Assembly (NCBI GenBank): GCA_033809435.1
Contig: JAPXLS010000084.1
Span: 1-9,374, forward strand
DNA length: 9,374 nt
Reading direction: 5' to 3'
DNA from: JAAZIN01 sp033809435
GTDB lineage: Bacteria; Bacillota; Dethiobacteria; DTU022
A program made the translations under genes and the position numbers. This document shows, in pieces, positions 1 through 5,612 of the stretch (its first letter is position 1; every line of letters starts with the position of its first letter). Below the pieces are notes generated by a model. That model had not been told where the DNA came from. It did not search any database and saw only the letters and a program-made list of their open reading frames with translations.

Positions 1-414
1 CAGATGGTGCGGGCGCTGGGTGTAAGCACCGACCTGACCAAACTTGTCGGGCTGGCCCTGGCCAACGCCCTGGTGGGCCTGTCGGGAGCGCTCATCGCCC
101 AGTACCAATCCTTTGCCGATGTGGGCATGGGTATCGGCATGGTCATCATCGGGCTGGCCTCGGTGATTATCGGTGAAGCTGTCTTCGGCGTCTCCAACCT
201 TCTGCGCAGGCTGGCTGCCGTTGTCCTGGGATCCATACTCTACCGGCTGGTCATTGCCCTTGCTCTTGAACTGGGCATGCCGCCCACCGATCTCAAGCTC
301 ATCTCGGCGGTAATTGTCTGTGCCGCACTATCCATGCCGGCCATCAGGGAGCAGTATTCCTCGCTGAAAAAAAGAATTTCCGCCAGGTCCGGCAACAAGG
401 GGGTGCCACTGTAA
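1..414 (+). CDS. ABC transporter permease, 3' end (COG4120/TrpY-like)
   Basis: This is the C-terminal part of an integral membrane permease; the 5' end lies outside the window and the frame is open from base 1. The visible 137 residues are mostly hydrophobic, with about three to four membrane segments, including the Gly/Ile-rich GMGIGMVIIGLASVIIGEA, and end in a short basic cytoplasmic tail (KKRISARSGNK). The sequence resembles the permeases that pair with COG2984 binding proteins and COG1101 ATPases; in that group, streptococcal TrpXYZ imports tryptophan. The ATPase gene starts one base after this stop codon, so the two are surely one operon, and the binding protein would be expected upstream. 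The substrate cannot be read from this fragment. The family call is firm; an aromatic amino acid substrate is only an analogy. Confidence 0.85.
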   Translation, partial: QMVRALGVSTDLTKLVGLALANALVGLSGALIAQYQSFADVGMGIGMVIIGLASVIIGEAVFGVSNLLRRLAAVVLGSILYRLVIALALELGMPPTDLKLISAVIVCAALSMPAIREQYSSLKKRISARSGNKGVPL

Positions 415-415
415 A

Positions 416-1210
416 ATGCTAAAAATTGATTCTGTCAACAAAACATTTGATCGGGGCAGTGTCAATGAAAAGAGGGCCCTCCAAGAACTCAGTCTCTCTC
501 TTGCAAAAGGGGAATTTATCACCGTCATCGGCGGCAATGGAGCCGGCAAATCAACGCTGATCAACTGCATTTCTGGAGTTCACGACATTGACAGCGGCAG
601 CATTTTCCTTGACGGCAGCGATATTACCTTCAGCCCGGAGTACAGGCGTTCACGAATGATGGGCCGCGTTTTTCAGAACCCGCTGCTGGGAACCGCCTTT
701 GACATGACCATTGCCGAAAATATGGCTATCGCCTGGGCCAAGGGAAAAACGCACGGGCTCACCGCCGGCATTACCGGATCCGACCTGAACCTTTTCCGGG
801 AGCGCCTGGCCCTGCTGGAGCTGGGGCTGGAAGGGAGGATCAACCAGAAAGTCAAACTGCTCTCCGGAGGGCAGAGGCAGGCGCTGACCCTGCTCATGGC
901 CACCCTGGCCCGGCCAAAGCTTCTGCTGCTCGATGAGCATACCGCCTCGCTCGACCCGGCCATCGCCAAAAAAGTGCTCGCCCTGACGAATAAATTTGTC
1001 ACCGAAGGCAAACTGACTGCGATCATGATCACTCACAACATGAAGGCCGCCCTTGAATACGGCAGCCGGACGATCATGATGCACGAGGGAAGAATCATCC
1101 TCGATCTTGCCGGAAAGGAAAGGACGGAGATGACGGTGGAGCGGCTGGTCAAATACTTCGAGAGCCGCAGTGGTACCCGCCTGGAAAACGACCGGCTGCT
1201 TTTGGCCTGA
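416..1210 (+). CDS. ABC transporter ATP-binding protein (COG1101/TrpZ-like)
   Basis: This cytoplasmic ATPase subunit would drive the permease encoded just upstream. All nucleotide-binding motifs are intact in 264 residues: Walker A GGNGAGKS (39-46), Q-loop Gln87, signature LSGGQ (149-153), Walker B LLLLD with Glu174, and switch His207 in MITHNMK. The stretches GRVFQNPLLGTA and LLDEHTASLDP, and the late RTIMMHEGRIILD, are typical of the COG1101 group and not of generic LivF-type ATPases. The ATG is one base past the permease stop and is preceded by AAGGGGGTG inside the permease's last codons, so translation is probably coupled. The stop lies 12 bases before a tandem 34-bp repeat, with no ordinary terminator between. 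Function as a transporter ATPase is near certain; the substrate is unknown. Confidence 0.93.
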   Translation: MLKIDSVNKTFDRGSVNEKRALQELSLSLAKGEFITVIGGNGAGKSTLINCISGVHDIDSGSIFLDGSDITFSPEYRRSRMMGRVFQNPLLGTAFDMTIAENMAIAWAKGKTHGLTAGITGSDLNLFRERLALLELGLEGRINQKVKLLSGGQRQALTLLMATLARPKLLLLDEHTASLDPAIAKKVLALTNKFVTEGKLTAIMITHNMKAALEYGSRTIMMHEGRIILDLAGKERTEMTVERLVKYFESRSGTRLENDRLLLA

Positions 1211-1222
1211 CCGACCGCTGCT

Positions 1223-1256
1223 CGGCCACGGGGACGGAGGCTTTGGCTGGTCCGCC
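1223..1256 (+). repeat. 34-bp REP-like repeat, left copy 1
   Basis: This is the first of two perfect head-to-tail copies of a 34-bp unit beginning CGGCCACGGGGACGG and ending TTTGGCTGGTCCGCC. It lies 12 bases after the ABC ATPase stop codon, the usual position of extragenic palindromic repeats. An inverted 28-base match lies at the far side of the transposase gene. The unit carries a CGGGGACGG core between short arms that can pair (GCCA with TGGC). Confidence 0.9.
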
Positions 1257-1262
1257 CGGCCA
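1244..1262 (+). other. Hairpin spanning the tandem repeat junction
   Basis: TGGCTGG (1244-1250) from the end of copy 1 can pair with CCGGCCA (1256-1262) at the junction and start of copy 2, giving seven pairs including one G-T, around a five-base TCCGC loop. This structure exists only because two copies abut. No T-run follows on either strand, so it is not an ordinary terminator. It may be the single-strand structure recognised by the transposase; that is inference. Confidence 0.55.
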
Positions 1263-1290
1263 CGGGGACGGAGGCTTTGGCTGGTCCGCC
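1257..1290 (+). repeat. 34-bp REP-like repeat, left copy 2
   Basis: This is the second perfect copy, directly abutting the first with no spacer. The identity over all 34 bases suggests a recent duplication or active maintenance. Together with copy 1 it forms the left flank of the transposase-bearing element. Confidence 0.9.
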
Positions 1291-1453
1291 CTGCCAGATC
1301 CAATCATGGGAGCATGGTTTTCCGGGTCAGCATCCAATCCCGCAGGTTAAATTCCATCATTATATATTTTTCAAACCTTCTCATTTATTAAAGGTAAAAT
1401 ACTCCCCGGCAGGGAACTAATATCTGGGCGATATCACCGGATAAATTCCCTTT

Positions 1454-1462
1454 GGGAGGGGG
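1454..1462 (+). promoter_or_regulatory. Ribosome binding site deciding the transposase TTG start
   Basis: GGGAGGGGG lies six bases before TTG at 1469 and fixes this rare start codon. No in-frame ATG gives a full-length family N-terminus. Confidence 0.75.
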
Positions 1463-1468
1463 ATACCG

Positions 1469-2227
1469 TTGGCCAGGCGGGCTAGGGTAAAAAGCGCCTC
1501 GGGTGTTTATCATGTCATGATCAGAGGCATCAACAGGGAACCGGTATTTTATGAGAATAAAGATCATTTGCGATATCTGGAAATCCTGGGCAAAATTAAA
1601 AAAATGGCTCCTTTCATCATTCATGCTTATTGTCTGATGCACAACCATATCCATATACTCCTTCAAGAACTGGGGGAATCTGTGGGGGACACCGTGAGGC
1701 GCATTGGATCTGCCTATGTCTACTGGTTTAACCGTAAATATGAACGGGTTGGCCATCTGTTTCAGGGGCGTTTTCACAGCGAGGCTGTATCTGACGATTC
1801 TTATTTTCTGACTGTTTTGCGATACATTCATCAAAACCCCGTTAAAGCAAAAATAGTACAGCACTGCAGCGAATATCGATGGAGCAGCTACAGCTCTTAT
1901 GCAAGAACTATTCAGGGGGACACTGCCCTGGCGGATACTGCTTTTAGCCTTTCCCTGATAGGCGGGCAGGAAGAACTGATAAGATTTATAAATACCCCAA
2001 ATAACGATAGATGTCTGGACCTGGAAAGTGTGATTAAACTGTCGGATAGCGAGCTTCTCTCCTTGATTGAGAAACTGTTGAACGGAGTCCCCATATCTAG
2101 CCTGGCAAAGATGCAACCGGGGGAGCGTGATCAAATTCTGCGGAAATTGAAAGACCTTGAAGGGACATCGGTTCGACAGATAGCCCGCTTAACAGGCCTG
2201 GGAAGATGGGTGATCGCCAATGCCTGA
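1469..2227 (+). CDS. REP-associated tyrosine transposase (RAYT, Y1_Tnp)
   Basis: This is a single-strand DNA nuclease/transposase of the HUH Y1 superfamily, 252 residues, apparently intact. The start is TTG, supported by a strong ribosome site. The N-terminal GVYHVMIRGINREPVF is the standard opening of the family. The metal-binding HUH motif is His60-Ile-His62 in CLMHNHIHIL; the conserved GHLFQGRF lies at 95-102; the likely nucleophile is Tyr119 in RYIHQNPVKA. Residues about 190-250 form a helical C-terminal domain ending in a helix-turn-helix-like VRQIARLTGLGRWVI, as in the longer family members. The gene is much AT-richer than its neighbours. Its TGA stop (2225-2227) overlaps the first two bases of the right-hand repeat. 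These proteins cut and join at REP hairpins; whether this one is active cannot be seen, but no key residue is missing. Confidence 0.93.
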   Translation: MARRARVKSASGVYHVMIRGINREPVFYENKDHLRYLEILGKIKKMAPFIIHAYCLMHNHIHILLQELGESVGDTVRRIGSAYVYWFNRKYERVGHLFQGRFHSEAVSDDSYFLTVLRYIHQNPVKAKIVQHCSEYRWSSYSSYARTIQGDTALADTAFSLSLIGGQEELIRFINTPNNDRCLDLESVIKLSDSELLSLIEKLLNGVPISSLAKMQPGERDQILRKLKDLEGTSVRQIARLTGLGRWVIANA

Positions 2228-2253
2228 CCAGCCAAAGCCTCCGTCCCCGTGGC
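2226..2253 (-). repeat. Inverted right copy of the 34-bp repeat (28-base match)
   Basis: GACCAGCCAAAGCCTCCGTC and the following CCCGTGGC are the exact reverse complement of bases shared by both left copies. The match covers 28 bases without mismatch and fails at both ends. The transposase stop codon overlaps its first two bases. Confidence 0.92.
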
Positions 2254-2257
2254 TGGT
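2227..2257 (+). other. Perfect 8-bp hairpin in the right-hand repeat
   Basis: ACCAGCCA (2227-2234) pairs perfectly with TGGCTGGT (2250-2257) around a 15-base loop holding CCGTCCCC. The right arm overlaps the GGTGGGG ribosome site (2255-2261) of the next gene. The left-hand copies form this stem only imperfectly, because their outer arm differs (TGGCCGAG and TGGCCGGG). Confidence 0.7.
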
Positions 2258-2267
2258 GGGGAATTGC

Positions 2268-3263
2268 ATGACCACCGCCATGGGCATTCTGCCCCACGTT
2301 GATGTGGAAAGGGCGCTGCAGCTCTCTCTTTCTCTCGATATTCCTTTCTGGCCGCAGCTTCCCGGTGTCAGTTTTTTTGAAGATATGTATGCGCAGGCGT
2401 CGGAGCATTTTCCGGGGATCACGCTGGACCTCGAGCAGCGCGATATTCACTTTTCCCTGGAGCAGTTTCACCTGGAGCTGGAGGAGTACCTGCTTCACTG
2501 GGAGGATGAAGCCTATTTCAGGCTTTCGCCCGGCTACAGCGCTGTTTACCACAAATTTATGCAAAAAGATCTTGCCGCCTACCCCTACATCCGCGGCCAG
2601 AGCATCGGCCCCGTCAGCTTCGGCATGAAGATACAGGACCATGAGAGACGCCCCATGATCTACTATGATGAGGTGCGGGAGATTATCTTTGATTTCTTTG
2701 CCCGCAAACTGCAGGCCCAGTACAATGATCTGCTGAAGATACATCCCCGGCCCTTTGTCTGGGTCGACGAGCCGGGCCTGGAGATGCTGTTCATGTCCTA
2801 CACCGGTTACACCAGCGAGAGGGCCTTGGCCGATTACCGCCTTTTCCTGGACAATTTTCCCGGCCCCAGAGGAGTGCACCTCTGCGGCAACCCCGACTGG
2901 TCCTTCCTGCTCAATCTGGATCTTGATGTTCTTTCCCTGGATGTTCTCTCCCACGGCTACATCTTTTCACGCTACCGGGATGAAATCGGTGCCTTCCTGA
3001 ACCGGGGAGCCATTATCTCCTGGGGGATCACTCCCACTCTGACGGAAGAATTTCTTCAGGAAGATCTGGAGTCGATGATTGGAAGGATAGAGGGGCTCTG
3101 GTCGCACCTGGAAGCGGGCGGCATAACCCGGGAGCAGATCCTCGGGCAGGCCTGGTTTGCCCCATCCCGCTGCTGCCTGATCAATGCGGATCGGGAGGCC
3201 ACCGTGGAGCGCTCCTTTCAAATACTGAAAGAGGTAGCCGCGCACTTTAAAAAAGGGCTTTGA
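2268..3263 (+). CDS. MetE C-terminal-like / UROD-superfamily protein
   Basis: This is a 331-residue single-domain protein of the cobalamin-independent methionine synthase/uroporphyrinogen decarboxylase superfamily. Recognisable parts are MTTAMGILPH at the N-terminus, IPFWPQLP (25-32), DEPGLE (167-172, like the MetE DEPAL motif), HLCGNPDW (204-211) and APSRCC (298-303). In MetE, His-x-Cys, a Glu and a late Cys bind zinc; here His204, Cys206 and Cys302/303 are present and Asp225 sits near the Glu position. The large N-terminal MetE domain is absent, as in corrinoid-linked or archaeal MetE-like proteins. A methyl-transfer role is plausible but the substrate is unknown. ATG 2268 is chosen because GGTGGGG lies six bases upstream. 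The frame stays open to ATG 2220, overlapping the transposase end, which would add 16 repeat-encoded residues. Homologues may begin earlier, so the original N-terminus could have been replaced. Confidence 0.8.
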   Translation: MTTAMGILPHVDVERALQLSLSLDIPFWPQLPGVSFFEDMYAQASEHFPGITLDLEQRDIHFSLEQFHLELEEYLLHWEDEAYFRLSPGYSAVYHKFMQKDLAAYPYIRGQSIGPVSFGMKIQDHERRPMIYYDEVREIIFDFFARKLQAQYNDLLKIHPRPFVWVDEPGLEMLFMSYTGYTSERALADYRLFLDNFPGPRGVHLCGNPDWSFLLNLDLDVLSLDVLSHGYIFSRYRDEIGAFLNRGAIISWGITPTLTEEFLQEDLESMIGRIEGLWSHLEAGGITREQILGQAWFAPSRCCLINADREATVERSFQILKEVAAHFKKGL

Positions 3264-3286
3264 TCCAATACCCTGCCGGTCAAAGC
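3249..3286 (-). terminator. Rho-independent terminator after the methyltransferase gene
   Basis: Read on the minus strand, GCTTTGA (3286-3280) and TCAAAGC (3263-3257) form a perfect 7-bp stem around a 16-base loop, followed by CC and six T residues (3254-3249). It begins three bases past the methyltransferase stop. The distal arm lies in the final codons and stop of the convergent MetE-like gene. No T-run follows on the plus strand, so it should act only leftwards. Confidence 0.6.
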
Positions 3287-3289
3287 TGC

Positions 3290-3994
3290 TTACCAGAGAT
3301 GGGGCAGCAGCCTGAACCTGACCTTGCGGGCATAGTCACTGTATCCGGGCAGCTGCCCAAGCAGCAGCTTATCCTCGAGATGGGTGCGGATCACGATGAG
3401 CACTATTGCCAAAAAGGCCGGCAGCAGCGCCGCCCGGGAACCCGAAATCAAGGGCAGCGGTAGCGTATTCAGAGCCATGCCCAGATACCCGGGATGGCGG
3501 ATATAGCTGTACGGACCCCTGCTCACGGCATACTGCCCGCGCTCCTTCTGCAGGCGCATGGTCCCCTCGAAAAAAGGATTCTCCAGCATGGCCCAGAGCA
3601 CCAGTGCTGCACAGATAAGCTGGAGAAAAAGACCGGGATATATCCAGGCGGCGGGGATTGGGGTCCAGCCAAAGCGGCCGCTGTCAAGACCCGATATTAC
3701 GGGCAGGGCAACAAGATTGGCGATAAAAAGAAGGAGCAGCAGGTTCCTGTCGCTGCTCTCCGTTCCCTCTCCCATGCGGCCCCTTTCATTCAACAGCCCC
3801 GGCGACCGGTAAAAAAGAAAAAGATTGCCGCACAAAGAAAGCGCCAGTGCCGAGAGGTAATAAATCCAACCCCGGAAAAGATCCAGCCTTCCCGCCGAAA
3901 TGAAAAAGAAGCAGGCAGAAATCGTGATCATCCGCAGGGGAGTAAGCAGGGCGCTCCATCCCACCCTGGTCAACCGCTCACCCGATCCGGCCAT
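3290..3994 (-). CDS. Isoprenylcysteine carboxyl methyltransferase-like membrane protein
   Basis: This 234-residue integral membrane protein has about five hydrophobic segments, roughly at residues 17-34, 43-62, 84-101, 117-136 and 187-203. The diagnostic C-terminal signature of the ICMT/PEMT family is GPYSYIRHPGYLGMAL (160-175), followed by RTHLEDKLL (203-211) and the terminal GYSDYARKVRFRLLPHLW (217-234), which is the standard family ending. Such proteins use S-adenosylmethionine inside the membrane; eukaryotic members methylate prenylated cysteines, while bacterial members mostly have unknown acceptors. The ATG is preceded by GGGAGGAAG at good spacing. The gene follows the GTPase gene on the same strand after 137 bases and ends at a clear terminator. 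The family assignment is firm; the substrate is unknown. Confidence 0.87.
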   Translation of the reverse strand: MAGSGERLTRVGWSALLTPLRMITISACFFFISAGRLDLFRGWIYYLSALALSLCGNLFLFYRSPGLLNERGRMGEGTESSDRNLLLLLFIANLVALPVISGLDSGRFGWTPIPAAWIYPGLFLQLICAALVLWAMLENPFFEGTMRLQKERGQYAVSRGPYSYIRHPGYLGMALNTLPLPLISGSRAALLPAFLAIVLIVIRTHLEDKLLLGQLPGYSDYARKVRFRLLPHLW

Positions 3995-4040
3995 ATCTGC
4001 CTTCCTCCCTCTTTACAGCGCTCCGGCATCTCACCATCAA

Positions 4041-4057
4041 GCCGGCCCGCGGCCGGC
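4041..4057 (-). other. GC-only hairpin between GTPase and methyltransferase genes
   Basis: GCCGGCC and GGCCGGC form a perfect 7-bp stem with a three-base loop, 75 bases past the GTPase stop and 46 before the methyltransferase start. No T-run follows on the minus strand, so it is not a standard terminator. It could pause transcription or protect or separate the two messages. Confidence 0.45.
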
Positions 4058-4131
4058 GCCTCATAAAGAGAAGCACGGGACCTCCCATTTCGGACCCCCA
4101 CATTTCCCCGTTTTTTCGGGATGGGCCGCCC

Positions 4132-5400
4132 TTATCTGCATTCGCTGTCAAGCCCCTGAAGGGGCAGGATCCCCTCGGGCAGGCCCTCTCGCGCTTTCTT
4201 CCTTTTCAGGCGATATATTTTTTTCACTTCCCTCATCTTGCGCCCCTCCACGAAATAGGCCGTGGCGGCCTGGCCCATGGCCCAGGTAGCGCCTGCGGCG
4301 ATTGTACCCGAGATAAAATTGCCGCCCCCGGGAAAAAGCTTCACCAGCGACCGGGCAATTTCACGCAGGACAAAGGCGGCCCCCACATTCAGGCCCAGGG
4401 CGCCCATGAACTCCTTTACACCCCTGCCATCAAGCCGCCGACCGCAGATGTAGCCGATTCCAATGATCATTCCCACCTGAATCCCGGTAATCACCGGCAT
4501 ATCGGCCACGGGAATGGGCTGCGCCCCTGCCGCTCCGGCCAGGGTCACCGCGGCAGCGGTTATCCTCCGGGCCAGCTTCCGCTGAACAGCCTTGATCCGG
4601 GAGATACGGACCAGTTCCAGCTGGGCGCTGCGGGGCAACTTTTCGGTAAGAAACTCCACCAGGCAATCAACATTCCAGCACCGGTTCGAAACCACCCGGC
4701 TTTCCTCAAAGCGCATGTACGCGCTCGTGGGGATCACGGCGACCCTCTCACCGGCCAGGAGGCTCAGTTTTTCCTGCAGGCGACCGCCTGCTTCCCGAAT
4801 ATTATTCATTTTGATTTCATGCTCGTAGGGGGGCAGGATCTCTACCGGATCCAATTCGTCAACCTGGGTCACCACACCGACCACGGGCGCACGGTACCCA
4901 CCCGTTTTCTCGATAAGCCTGAGAATTTCTGAAAGGTTTTGCAGATCTTCATCGATCCGAGCGTCCACTTCCTTTGCCTTGCATAAAAAAAGGATGACAT
5001 CAGGACATTTTTGGGCAACCGAAGCGGCGATCTCCCTCAGTGCATCGGGAGCGGAAAAGGCCTCGGCAGGCCCGGAGCCTTCCCCCAGCCCCCTGGTATC
5101 CAGAATGTCCAGTTTTCCCTGCTCCCCGGCATACTCGTACCATCTCCCGCGTCCGGTGGTGCTTTTCACCGCACCCACCGCCGCCATCTCTGCATTGAAG
5201 ATGGCGTTGATCAGGCTTGATTTGCCTGCCCCCCTTCTGCCGACTACGGCAATCCGCGGCGCCCGCGCTTCCATGATCAGTTCCTCCAGCTCTTCAAGCC
5301 CCTCCCCGACCCTGGCCCTGAAGGGCCCCGGAAGGGGATCCCAGATTTTTTCACGATACTGCCCGATCAGTTCTCCAACCTGGCTTTTATAATCTATCAT
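4132..5400 (-). CDS. Era/YcjF-like GTPase with C-terminal DUF697-type membrane domain
   Basis: This is a 422-residue P-loop GTPase. Motifs are G1 GRRGAGKSS (54-62), a probable G2 threonine pair at 81-82 (KSTTG), G3 DTRG (101-104), G4 TQVD (178-181, a variant of NKxD) and G5 TSA (225-227). Residues about 290-385 are Ala/Gly-rich and hydrophobic and contain AQPIPVADMPVITGIQVGM, the typical opening of a DUF697 domain, which usually associates with membranes. The tail is strongly basic (RLKRKKAREG). Such proteins resemble YcjF/YeeP and immunity-related GTPases; their cellular job in bacteria is poorly known, with envelope or stress roles suggested. ATG 5400 is preferred because GGGAG lies nine bases upstream. 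A TTG at 5421 would add seven residues but has no ribosome site. It may be co-transcribed with the methyltransferase gene downstream. Confidence 0.85.
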   Translation of the reverse strand: MIDYKSQVGELIGQYREKIWDPLPGPFRARVGEGLEELEELIMEARAPRIAVVGRRGAGKSSLINAIFNAEMAAVGAVKSTTGRGRWYEYAGEQGKLDILDTRGLGEGSGPAEAFSAPDALREIAASVAQKCPDVILFLCKAKEVDARIDEDLQNLSEILRLIEKTGGYRAPVVGVVTQVDELDPVEILPPYEHEIKMNNIREAGGRLQEKLSLLAGERVAVIPTSAYMRFEESRVVSNRCWNVDCLVEFLTEKLPRSAQLELVRISRIKAVQRKLARRITAAAVTLAGAAGAQPIPVADMPVITGIQVGMIIGIGYICGRRLDGRGVKEFMGALGLNVGAAFVLREIARSLVKLFPGGGNFISGTIAAGATWAMGQAATAYFVEGRKMREVKKIYRLKRKKAREGLPEGILPLQGLDSECR

Positions 5401-5497
5401 AAATGTATTCTCCCGGTGCAAAAGATCTGATGGTTGATTTCATGGTGTAATTCAACAACCTCGCTTTCTTTTCCTTCTCACGGGATTCTTGCCGGTC

Positions 5498-5528
5498 CTG
5501 ACACGCCGCATCCCCGCCGCTGCATAAT
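5498..5528 (+). promoter_or_regulatory. Possible weak promoter for ddh
   Basis: CTGACA (5498-5503) and CATAAT (5523-5528) each match five of six sigma-70 consensus bases, but the 19-base spacer is long. It lies about 85 bases before the ddh start in the otherwise featureless 212-base gap between the divergent GTPase and ddh genes. Weakly supported. Confidence 0.25.
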
Positions 5529-5612
5529 AATTTTCATCTCCGCGGCCCGCCGCGCATATTGAATAGATCAGGAAGCGCAGGGAAGAAGGCTTGCGGAGAG
5601 GAATGAGCATCC

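Larger units (their letters stand above)
1223..2257 (+). mobile_element. REP-RAYT-like element: Y1 transposase between inverted repeats
   Basis: The element comprises the two direct left repeats, a 178-base AT-rich leader, the transposase gene, and one inverted repeat on the right. The right copy matches the reverse complement of each left copy over 28 of 28 bases. Hand counts of five 60-base blocks in the transposase gene give about 33-53% GC, against 52-70% in three blocks of neighbouring genes, which points to foreign origin. No target-site duplication is expected for Y1 enzymes and no convincing one is seen. True boundaries are uncertain: the outermost shared sequence is taken as the limit. 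It could be a mobile IS200-related unit or a resident RAYT with its REP sequences. Confidence 0.7.

Noticed and set aside
1223..1290. CRISPR array
   Set aside because: The two repeats abut with no spacer, there are only two copies and no cas gene is present.
650..1303. Long open frame opposite the ABC ATPase (217 codons, minus)
   Set aside because: It lies wholly antisense to a gene with all ABC motifs, has a low-complexity Gln/Gly/His-rich product with no family features, and its first codons come from the tandem repeat.
1361..1400. AT-rich stretch with TATATA and TAAAAT as the transposase promoter
   Set aside because: The -10-like boxes have no -35 match at 16-18 bases. AT richness alone is not enough to call a promoter.
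1388..2134. 248-codon open frame antisense to the transposase
   Set aside because: The plus-strand frame has a complete Y1 motif set and ribosome site; the antisense product shows no recognisable domain.
1205..2229. Octamer GCCTGACC at 1205-1212 and 2222-2229 as a target-site duplication
   Set aside because: The left copy is 10 bases outside the repeat and the right copy is inside it, so they do not bracket the element. Y1 transposases do not make such duplications, and eight bases can recur by chance.
2097..2954. 285-codon open frame antisense to the MetE-like gene
   Set aside because: It is a shadow of the codon bias in a GC-rich gene. The sense frame carries conserved superfamily motifs.
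4012..4040. Promoter TTGATG-17-TGTAAA for the methyltransferase gene
   Set aside because: Each box matches only four of six bases, and the predicted start would fall inside the ribosome binding site.
3494..4066. 190-codon plus-strand open frame opposite the methyltransferase gene
   Set aside because: The product is rich in Pro, Lys, Arg and Gln without motifs, while the minus frame has the full ICMT signature and a ribosome site.
4107..4120. CCCG-T6-CGGG as a terminator after the GTPase gene
   Set aside because: The stem is only four pairs and the T/A run is in the loop, not after the stem.
5387..5443. 18-codon upstream reading frame overlapping the GTPase start (minus)
   Set aside because: It lacks a ribosome site at proper spacing, and an open frame this short is expected by chance.
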